Assembly: GCA_002293525.1 (NCBI GenBank)
Contig: DBDJ01000059.1
Span: forward strand, 1 to 28,368
Reading direction: 5' to 3'
Origin: Lachnospiraceae bacterium UBA935
GTDB taxonomy: Bacteria; Bacillota; Clostridia; Lachnospirales; Lachnospiraceae
DNA length: 28,368 nucleotides
Position 1 is the first letter of the stretch, and each line of letters opens with the position of its first letter. Position numbers and translations under genes: made by a program. The notes under the pieces are model-generated. The model ran no database searches. It worked only from the letters and a program-made list of their open reading frames with translations, and was not told the DNA's origin. Positions 13,739-21,027 of this stretch are shown here, piece after piece.

Positions 13739-16003
13739 ATGAAAAGACCGATTTATCGACTGTTTTATTTCTTACTATTTCTTGCTGCCAGCGTGATATT
13801 GCTGTACGGCTGCGGAAATAACGGCCAGCCGGCGGGAAAACAGCCGGCCGGGAACCGGACAGCCGGAGCGGCTGGGCAGGAGAAAGCCAGTTATGTGGCG
13901 CTGCCGCTTACCCTGCCGGAATACTCTACTTTCGACGGGGCCTGGTCGGATGGGGCCGACCTGTATTATGCGGCTTCGCAGCATGATGAGGCAGCGGATG
14001 CCGTGACGACATCGTTCCACGTCCTGCGGCAGGGGGCGGCGGAACCGGAGGAGCGTTTTACCTTGGCAGAAAACCAGCTGGTTCTGCATATGACGATGGA
14101 CGACACCGGCCATACCTACTATGTCGGCTATCAGAACGTGGCGGCGGCCGAAGACGGCAGCCAGCCGCCGGTCTCTTTCTTCTTGTATAAGGTGGACGCT
14201 GACGGAGCGCCGCTACTGACCGTAGCACTGGCAGAGTACATCAAAGACCAGGAGGTACTGGTTCAGGACATCGCCGTGGACGGCGAGGGCCGCATTGTCC
14301 TGGCCTGCCCGGATCAGAACATCCTGGTTCTGGATCCTGACGGAAGCCTCCTGTTCGAGACGCGGGCCGCCGGCATGATACTGGATCTATGTAGCAGCGG
14401 CGGGCGGGTCTTCCTCGGCTATGATGACCTCGGCCAGACAGTGATCCGGGAAATCGACATGTCCGCCCAGAAGCTGGCGGGGAAATGGGAGCTCAGTATC
14501 TGCGGAAGGCTCTGCATGTCCGGCAGTCCGGACGGTGACCTGCTGCTGGCTGACGAAGAAGGGGTTTACCGCTACGGCACCGAAAAAGGCGAGCTGGTCC
14601 AGAAATTCGCCTGGCAGTCCTATGATTTCTATGGAATCAATTCCGGCCATCTGCTCCCCTACGGGGAAAACGGCGTACTGGCCGTCAACCGGGACTGGTC
14701 CTATTTTCCGGTTAAGGTCGAGGCCGTTGCTTTCCGAGAGGCCGCTGCCGGGGAAGTCCCCGCTCAGGAAAAGATCATCTTGACGATCAGCATGACACCA
14801 AGGCCGCCGAACGGGCTGTATGAAGCAATAGCCGCTTTTAACCTGGCCAATCCGGAATATAAAATAGAAGCGGTATCTACAACTGATTATATGGAGGAAT
14901 ATATCAATACAAGCGCGGAAATAATCGCCGGCCAAGGCCCGGACATCGTGATGATGCCGGCCCATAACATCGACCAGCTTTCCTATCGCGGCGCTCTGGT
15001 CGATTTATATCCTTACTTGCACGCAGAATATACCGCGGGAACGATCAATCCGGAAGACCTGCAAGAAAATGTCATCGCCGCCTTTGAACAGGACGGGCAA
15101 CTTTATGGGCTGCCGGTTCAATATGAGGTTGAAACCATTGTCATAAAATCTTCCCTGGCCGGGAAAAGAGAGCACTGGAACCTGGAAGAATTCACAGCGT
15201 TTACCGGAGATTTTCCGGATGAGCTGGACATCTTCAACAATGAGTCTAAAAGCAGTGTCTTAAGGCTGCTGAAAAGAGGCTATTATGGCCGCCTGGTTAA
15301 TCTTGAAGAACCGGAAGCTCCGCTTGACCGGGAACTGCTGGTACAGATGTTAGAATATGCCAACCGCTATGAAAATGACAGCAGTTACCTTTTTGACAGC
15401 AATGTTGCCAAGAAAATTTATGAGGACAAACTGGTGCTGCTGGAAGCAGATATCTATAGCTCTGTTGCATATGCCGCATGCAGCAGCCTGTTAGGCGAGC
15501 CGGTGACTTTGATCGGCTATCCTACTGACGGCCAAAGCGGCAATTTAGCAAGATCTTATGACAGCTTGGGAATCAGTCAGAACTGTCAGCATAAAGATAT
15601 TGCCTGGAGCTTTATCAGTTCTTTATTATCGAAAGAATTCCAGGCCGATATGATAGATCCTGAGATGTATACCAAGATACCGATCAGAAAGGATGCCTTG
15701 GAAAGAGATTATCAGCATGATCTGGATGAATTGGGTTACCGGGATCATTCGGGGTTTTCCTATTACATTTTTAGTAATCCCGGATTTTCTTATGGGGACT
15801 GGGAATGGTATTTTACTGAGGAAGATCAACAGCCGCTTCTTGATGTGCTTGATCATATTGATGGGGCATGGCGCCCGGAATTGGCGATCGACGCGATCAT
15901 CGAAGAAGAGGCCGCTTACTATTTTAATGGCGACAAGCCGCTGGAGGAGGTGGTTGACGTGATCGAAGACCGGATCAAGACCTATGTGTATGAAAAGCAA
16001 TAA
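13739..16003 (+). CDS. lipoprotein: propeller-like domain fused to family-1 solute-binding domain, copy 1
   Basis: A 754-aa exported lipoprotein. The signal peptide has a hydrophobic core and lipobox LYGC with the lipidated Cys at 25. Residues ~55-345 contain repeated strand-turn units such as VDGEGRIVLACPDQNILVLD, PDGSLLFET and SPDGDLLLADEEGVYRYG, which look like beta-propeller blades. Residues ~346-754 match an extracellular family-1 solute-binding protein: ILTISM, AIAAFNLANPEYKIEAV, GQGPDIVMMP, GALVDLYPYL, ENVIAAFEQDGQLYGLP and a C-terminal GDKPLEEVVDVIEDRI. No ABC permease or ATPase is near, so it may present a ligand, probably a sugar or glycan fragment, to the AraC sensors instead of feeding a dedicated importer. 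It is divergent from AraC copy 1 and followed by copy 2. Confidence 0.88.
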   Translation: MKRPIYRLFYFLLFLAASVILLYGCGNNGQPAGKQPAGNRTAGAAGQEKASYVALPLTLPEYSTFDGAWSDGADLYYAASQHDEAADAVTTSFHVLRQGAAEPEERFTLAENQLVLHMTMDDTGHTYYVGYQNVAAAEDGSQPPVSFFLYKVDADGAPLLTVALAEYIKDQEVLVQDIAVDGEGRIVLACPDQNILVLDPDGSLLFETRAAGMILDLCSSGGRVFLGYDDLGQTVIREIDMSAQKLAGKWELSICGRLCMSGSPDGDLLLADEEGVYRYGTEKGELVQKFAWQSYDFYGINSGHLLPYGENGVLAVNRDWSYFPVKVEAVAFREAAAGEVPAQEKIILTISMTPRPPNGLYEAIAAFNLANPEYKIEAVSTTDYMEEYINTSAEIIAGQGPDIVMMPAHNIDQLSYRGALVDLYPYLHAEYTAGTINPEDLQENVIAAFEQDGQLYGLPVQYEVETIVIKSSLAGKREHWNLEEFTAFTGDFPDELDIFNNESKSSVLRLLKRGYYGRLVNLEEPEAPLDRELLVQMLEYANRYENDSSYLFDSNVAKKIYEDKLVLLEADIYSSVAYAACSSLLGEPVTLIGYPTDGQSGNLARSYDSLGISQNCQHKDIAWSFISSLLSKEFQADMIDPEMYTKIPIRKDALERDYQHDLDELGYRDHSGFSYYIFSNPGFSYGDWEWYFTEEDQQPLLDVLDHIDGAWRPELAIDAIIEEEAAYYFNGDKPLEEVVDVIEDRIKTYVYEKQ

Positions 16004-16054
16004 CTACGGTCGGCATTAGATGAGTGGGGCTATCAGAATAACAGAAACAGGAAA

Positions 16055-16131
16055 TAGAATATTTCGAAAGGAGAGAATTATCGTTCCAAACACCGCAACA
16101 CCATAGTATTCGGACGATAATCAAGACAAAA
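16055..16131 (+). promoter_or_regulatory. degenerate -10 box and hairpin leader of lipoprotein copy 2
   Basis: TAGAAT (16055-16060) is followed six bases later by AAAGGAGA, exactly the geometry of copy 1. The leader hairpin is a perfect 8 bp, ATTATCGT (16077-16084) with ACGATAAT (16114-16121), and the ATG is at 16132. The operator-like block found before copies 1 and 3 is missing, so copy 2 may depend mainly on read-through from copy 1. Confidence 0.55.
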
Positions 16132-18399
16132 ATGAAAAAACCAATGATCCATCGACTATCTTTTCTTTTAGCAATGCTTGCTGCCAGCCTGATATTACTG
16201 TACGGCTGCGGAAACAGCAGCCAGCCGGCGGGAAACCAGCCGGCCGGGGACCGGACAGCCGGGGAGATCGGGCAGGAGAAAACCAGCTATGTGTCCCTGC
16301 CGCTCACCCTGCCGGATTACGTTACCTTCGACGGCGCCTGGTCGGACGGGGTCGACCTGTATTATTCGGCTTCGCTATATGATGAGGCGGCGGATGCCTT
16401 GACCTCATCGTTCTATGTCCTGCGGCAAGGGGCGGCGGAACCGGAGGAGCGTTTTGCCTTGGCAGAAAACCATCTGGCCCTACATATGACGATGGACGAC
16501 ACCGGCCATACCTACTATGTCGGCTATCAGAACATACCGCCGGCCGAGGACGGCAGCCAGCCGCCTGTTTCTTATTCTCTGCATAAGGTGGACGCTGACG
16601 GAGCGCCGCTGTTTACCGTAGAGCTGGCGGAATACATCAAAAGTCCGGATGTACAGGTTCAGTATATCGCTGTGGACGGCGAGGGACGCATTGTCCTGAC
16701 CTGCCCGGACCAGAGCATCCTGGTCCTGAATCCTGACGGAAGCCTCCTGTTTGAGACGAAGGCCGGCGGTATGATACTGGATCTATGCAGCAGCGGCGGT
16801 CTGGTCTTTCTCGTCTATGATGAACTGGGCCAGACCGTGATCCAGGGCATCGATATGTCCGCCCAGAAGCTGGCGGGGAAATGGGAAATCGACATCAGCG
16901 GAAGGCTCTACATGTCGGGCAAGCCGGACGGCGACCTGCTGCTGGCTAATGATGAAGGGGTTTTCCACTACGGCACCGGGACAGGCGCGCTGGTCAAGAA
17001 ATTCGGCTGGCAGTCCTATGATTTCCATGGGCTCGAGTCCGGCTATCTGCTTCCTTACGGGGAAAACGGGGTGCTGGCCGTCAACCGGGACTGGTCCTTT
17101 TACCCGATTAAGGTCGATGCCGTTGCTTTCCGTGAGGCCGCTGAAGGGGAAGTACTTGCTCAGGATAAGATCGTCCTGACTCTCAGTTTGACGGAACGGC
17201 CGCCGAATGGGATCTATGATGCAATAACCGCTTTTAATGAGGCCAACCCGGAATATAAAATAGAAGTGGTACCTTCTGATTTCGAAGAGGAATATACCCG
17301 CATTAAAACGGAAATAACCGCCGGCCAAGGACCGGACATCGTGATGATGCCGGCTCCTTACCTTGAAGAAATTTCCTATGGCGGCGCCTTTGTCGATTTA
17401 TATCCTTACTTGCAAGCAGAATATGATGCCGGAACAATCAATCCGGAGGACCTTTACGAAAATGTCATTGCCGCCTTTGAACAGGACGGGCATCTTTACG
17501 GGCTGCCGATCCAATTTTGGATTGAAACCATTGCGGTAAAGTCTTCCCTGACAGAGGAAAGGAAGAACTGGAACCTGGAAGAATTCATAGAGTTTACCGG
17601 GAATCTCCCGGACGGACAGGGCGTTTTTATCAACGAGTCTAAAAGCGGCGTCCTAAAATTCCTGAAAAGAGGCTATCACGGCCGCCTGGTTAACCTTTCA
17701 GAACCGGAAGCTCCGCTTGACCGGGAACTGCTGATGCAGATGTTAGAATTTGCCAACCAATATGAAGATGACAGCAGTTACCATCTTGACAGTAATCTAG
17801 CCAAGAGAGTATATGAAGACGATCTGGTACTGCTGCAATCTCTGATCACCGATTATGGTGCCTTTGCCTATGCCGCATATACTAGCCTGTTAGGCGAGCC
17901 GGCGACTTTGATCGGCTATCCTTCCGGAGGCAACAGCGGCAATCTGGCAAGGTCAAAGAATAGTATCGGAATCAATCAGAACTGTCAGCATAAAGATGTC
18001 GCCTGGAGTTTTATCAGTTCCTTGCTATCGGAAGAATTCCAGGCCAATATGACAGAAGCGTTAATTTATATTAATTTCCCGATCCGAAAGGATGCCTTGG
18101 CGATAGAGTTTAAGGAAGTCATTGATGAGCGGGGGTATCAGGAGGAGATTTTTGGATTTTACATTGACAATGAGGCTGGTTTTAGTTACGATAATTGGCT
18201 ATGGTATTTGACAGAGGAAGATCAACAACCAATTCTTGATATGATTGATAATATTGATACGGCATGGCGTCCGGTATTTGCGATCGACGCGATCATCGAA
18301 GAAGAAGCTGCCTACTACTTCAGCGGTGATAAGCCGCTGGAAGAAGTGGTTGACGTGATCGAAGACCGGATCAAGACCTATGTGTATGAAAAGCAATAA
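16132..18399 (+). CDS. propeller/solute-binding lipoprotein, copy 2
   Basis: A 755-aa paralogue of copy 1, very similar in the signal, N-terminal domain and extreme C-terminus. The lipobox is LYGC with Cys 26. The N-terminal blades are well conserved (VDGEGRIVLTCPDQSILVLN, KPDGDLLLANDEGVFHYG). Differences concentrate in the solute-binding part, e.g. IQFWIETIAVKS against VQYEVETIVIKS, EVVPSDFEEEYTRIKTE, and the region before the last 60 residues. This suggests a shared docking half and a diverged ligand pocket. It follows copy 1 by 128 bp on the same strand and ends 28 bp from the convergent AraC copy 2, with no strong terminator between them. Confidence 0.88.
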   Translation: MKKPMIHRLSFLLAMLAASLILLYGCGNSSQPAGNQPAGDRTAGEIGQEKTSYVSLPLTLPDYVTFDGAWSDGVDLYYSASLYDEAADALTSSFYVLRQGAAEPEERFALAENHLALHMTMDDTGHTYYVGYQNIPPAEDGSQPPVSYSLHKVDADGAPLFTVELAEYIKSPDVQVQYIAVDGEGRIVLTCPDQSILVLNPDGSLLFETKAGGMILDLCSSGGLVFLVYDELGQTVIQGIDMSAQKLAGKWEIDISGRLYMSGKPDGDLLLANDEGVFHYGTGTGALVKKFGWQSYDFHGLESGYLLPYGENGVLAVNRDWSFYPIKVDAVAFREAAEGEVLAQDKIVLTLSLTERPPNGIYDAITAFNEANPEYKIEVVPSDFEEEYTRIKTEITAGQGPDIVMMPAPYLEEISYGGAFVDLYPYLQAEYDAGTINPEDLYENVIAAFEQDGHLYGLPIQFWIETIAVKSSLTEERKNWNLEEFIEFTGNLPDGQGVFINESKSGVLKFLKRGYHGRLVNLSEPEAPLDRELLMQMLEFANQYEDDSSYHLDSNLAKRVYEDDLVLLQSLITDYGAFAYAAYTSLLGEPATLIGYPSGGNSGNLARSKNSIGINQNCQHKDVAWSFISSLLSEEFQANMTEALIYINFPIRKDALAIEFKEVIDERGYQEEIFGFYIDNEAGFSYDNWLWYLTEEDQQPILDMIDNIDTAWRPVFAIDAIIEEEAAYYFSGDKPLEEVVDVIEDRIKTYVYEKQ

Positions 18400-18427
18400 G
18401 AGATATCAGGGTTAAAAGGTCTCCCAT

Positions 18428-20839
18428 TTACTTGTCGATCTCTGACCGGCCGCTCTTCCGGTATTCGCCAGGGGTCATACCTGCCGCTTTCTTAAACTTG
18501 CGGATGAAGCTGGAGGTATTCTGATAACCGATCTTTGTCACGATGTCCTCCACCGGCGCATCGGAGCTGGCCAGCAGCTGCTTGGCCAGCTCAATCCTTT
18601 GCCGGTTAATATATTCCAGCACGGTCATCTTCATTTCCGCCTTAAAAATACGGCTGATATAATTAGTCGATAGTTCGTATTCCGCCGCAATCAGCATCAG
18701 CGAGAGCTGGTTGCTGCGGATATTCTCTTCGATGAAAGGAAGGATCTTGCTACGGACGGTATTATGGCCGTCTGCCGGCAAAGGCTTCTGATCGAACGCT
18801 GTCAGGTACATGCCGATCAGCCGGGCGGTTTCGGCTTTTATATCCGTGATCAATTCTTGGTAGTCCGTCTCGGTTTCGATCCGGCTGATCCGTTCCAGAT
18901 AGGAATAACTGGGGAATTCCTCATTAATACGGAAAGGCAACAGATAAAAAGCGGCGGATACCACCTGCACTATACTGTTACAGATATGCCGGATGCTCAG
19001 TATCGAGGGATTCCCGGCGGAAGCCTGATCCAGAAAATAATGCAGCGCCGACTCCGCTTTCGGAAGGCTCAGGCCGGCAACGGCTTTTTCCAGGAAATCA
19101 AGCATGTCCTGATACCTGTCATCCAGGCTCAGGATATCATCCTGCAAGGAGAAATAAAGAATCGGCGAATCGTCCCGCAACCGACGGGATTCGCAGGCCA
19201 TCATGGCCTGCCGGTAGGAAACGGACAGCTGGTTCAGTTCGGGATAAATCTGCCCCACTCCGATGAGGACAGGGAAACCGAAGCGGGCGCAAAAATCCGC
19301 CTGCAGTTCTTCCAAAAACAACCGCTGGGGATCCATGTCGTTGTCATAAACGGAAACCACCAGAATGAGCTCGCGGTTTTCCGTGCCCTGGACCGCATAG
19401 ATGGTCTTGTCCCTCGCCACACCATAAGCTTCCAGAAAAACAGCGGCAGTTTCAAAGTCCTTCAGGTCATGCTCCGGATATAATACAGCCACCAGCAGAT
19501 AATTCAGTTCAAGAAACAGGCCGATCCGGTTCAGGCTGATCTTGATTTCGTTAAAGTCCGCGACCTTACCCTGAATCAGGTTCAACAGGATGAACTGCTT
19601 CAGATCAGCCTTATCCATGCTGCTCAGGCCGGAAAGTTCGTGATTGGAGCGGTGCAGACTGCGGGCGATCTGCTCGATAATCTGAAACTCATCCCCGGAC
19701 AAAGCAACACCGGACGCGGCATCAGACAAATCGGCACCGGACAAAGCGGCATCGGCCAAAGCGACACCGGATGCAGCCGACTTCCCCGTCGGGCGGCCGG
19801 CGGTGGCCAACGCTTCCATGGAGATTTTCAGCTGTTTGACCGGCAGGTAGCTGGCATAGGCGAAAACAAGCACCATGATGCTCCCCAGCAGGAAAACCAG
19901 CAGAATCACCCCGAATATTCCGGTCAGCGAAGCGAGGATCTGCTTCGAGATATGATCTTCAGGAACCATAAAACCACAGTACCACCCGGGAACCGCGGCA
20001 ATATCTGAATAGGCGGTGTAAAGACTGGTCTCGCTGTCGAGCCGGAAGCGGTCATTTTCCTTGACCGCCTGCTTGCCGGCGGGATCCCGGTAAGCAGATT
20101 CGAGCCGGATGTATTCCCCGGACGGCGGGTAATTCCGGTAAAGTATTTCCGTTCCGGCAACAATAGTATACCGCAATTCCTCCGGCGCGGACAAAGATAC
20201 CAGATACTGGTTCAAAGCTTCCTTATCCAGCGTAAAGATAAGATATAGATTGTACAAATAGTGTTGTTGGTGGCTGGTGGCTTTTTCGGCGGCTCGGGAA
20301 GGCCCCTTGAAATAGAACAGGACGCGATCCTCCTGATAGGCGATATAAGGCTGACCGTCGTCCATAAGAGGATTCAAGCCGTCCAGAAAAACAAGATATT
20401 CCTCCGTATTCATAGTCCCTTCGGATATCATGCCGGAAAAAGTATCAAGCGGATAGATCATCGTGCCGGAGATCGCATAGGAAGTTTCAACATTGGAAGA
20501 TACCAGATAAATGTCACTGATAAGTTCACAGGAACGGGCATTGGTCACCAGTTCATTCCGGAGGTTGATACTGTAGGGATCTATGCTGTAATGTAAAGAG
20601 AAGCGGGCGATCGCGGTGCTGTGCGTCAGACGGTCGGCACATTCCATGACATAATTAAACTGACGGTTCAGTTCATCCGAAAGGATGGTTATGTACCGCT
20701 CCTGCTCCGTCAGGTTTTTTTCCCGCAGCATCCCTCTGGTTTGACTCATAAAAAAGATACCGGCAATGCACAGGGGGATAAAAAGAACCAGAAAAAAGAA
20801 CAGGGCATATTTTCTTAATACACTGTTTTTAAACTTCAC
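18428..20839 (-). CDS. membrane-anchored AraC-family sensor regulator, copy 2
   Basis: An 803-aa paralogue of the regulator at 11153-13504 with the same order: TM1 (YALFFFLVLFIPLCIAGIFF), an extracytoplasmic sensor, TM2 (FGVILLVFLLGSIMVLVFAY), a middle domain, and a C-terminal AraC pair of helix-turn-helix motifs (LIAAEYELSTNYISRIFKAE, VEDIVTKIGYQNTSSFIRKF). I place the start at GTG 20839, with AAAGGGA 10 nt upstream, because it matches copy 1; an ATG 13 codons earlier has no ribosome binding site. The linker after TM2 is longer than in copy 1 because of a 5-residue repeat. It is divergent from lipoprotein copy 3 and shares the operator-like block with the copy 1 locus, so the two regulators may cross-regulate. 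Confidence 0.9.
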   Translation of the reverse strand: MKFKNSVLRKYALFFFLVLFIPLCIAGIFFMSQTRGMLREKNLTEQERYITILSDELNRQFNYVMECADRLTHSTAIARFSLHYSIDPYSINLRNELVTNARSCELISDIYLVSSNVETSYAISGTMIYPLDTFSGMISEGTMNTEEYLVFLDGLNPLMDDGQPYIAYQEDRVLFYFKGPSRAAEKATSHQQHYLYNLYLIFTLDKEALNQYLVSLSAPEELRYTIVAGTEILYRNYPPSGEYIRLESAYRDPAGKQAVKENDRFRLDSETSLYTAYSDIAAVPGWYCGFMVPEDHISKQILASLTGIFGVILLVFLLGSIMVLVFAYASYLPVKQLKISMEALATAGRPTGKSAASGVALADAALSGADLSDAASGVALSGDEFQIIEQIARSLHRSNHELSGLSSMDKADLKQFILLNLIQGKVADFNEIKISLNRIGLFLELNYLLVAVLYPEHDLKDFETAAVFLEAYGVARDKTIYAVQGTENRELILVVSVYDNDMDPQRLFLEELQADFCARFGFPVLIGVGQIYPELNQLSVSYRQAMMACESRRLRDDSPILYFSLQDDILSLDDRYQDMLDFLEKAVAGLSLPKAESALHYFLDQASAGNPSILSIRHICNSIVQVVSAAFYLLPFRINEEFPSYSYLERISRIETETDYQELITDIKAETARLIGMYLTAFDQKPLPADGHNTVRSKILPFIEENIRSNQLSLMLIAAEYELSTNYISRIFKAEMKMTVLEYINRQRIELAKQLLASSDAPVEDIVTKIGYQNTSSFIRKFKKAAGMTPGEYRKSGRSEIDK
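19696..19780 (-). repeat. 15-bp repeats coding an Ala-rich linker in AraC copy 2
   Basis: Degenerate 15-bp units give the series ALADA, ALSGA, DLSDA, ASGVA, LSG, a five-residue periodicity reminiscent of pentapeptide repeats. The insert lies about 60 residues after TM2 and is absent from copy 1, where the linker is a short Pro/Thr/Gly segment. It lengthens the cytoplasmic linker by roughly 20 residues. Confidence 0.65.
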
Positions 20840-20905
20840 GGCATCATCCCTTTCCTGATTTTTAAGAAACCTTCCCAAAGCACGGAACAGTTACAAAATA
20901 ACACC

Positions 20906-20967
20906 CCTTTTCGCATATGTCAAGTCGAATTTGGATCATTTTTTATTGATAAGCTGACAGCTATAAT
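20906..20967 (+). promoter_or_regulatory. operator-like block and -10 box of lipoprotein copy 3
   Basis: CCTTTTCGCATATGTCAAG and TTGGATCATTTT repeat the block before copy 1, with ATATG (20915) and ATTTG (20929) again 14 bp apart. TATAAT is at 20962-20967 without a recognisable -35. Conservation amid diverged flanks argues for a binding site of the AraC regulators. Confidence 0.7.
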
Positions 20968-20973
20968 AATCTT

Positions 20974-21027
20974 AAGGAGAGAATTATCGTTATGTTCAAA
21001 ATTTACCGGACGATAATCAAGAAAAAT
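20974..21027 (+). promoter_or_regulatory. hairpin leader of lipoprotein copy 3
   Basis: AAGGAGAG is followed by ATTATCGT (20983-20990) and ACGATAAT (21010-21017), a perfect 8-bp stem with a 19-nt loop. The equivalent start codon is ATG 21028. An extra in-frame ATG at 20992 inside the loop is unique to this copy; using it would add 12 residues before the signal peptide. Confidence 0.6.

Noticed and set aside
20992..21027. Upstream in-frame ATG for lipoprotein copy 3
   Set aside because: It lies inside the leader hairpin loop and has no counterpart in copies 1 and 2; the signal peptide starts naturally at 21028. Not excluded experimentally.
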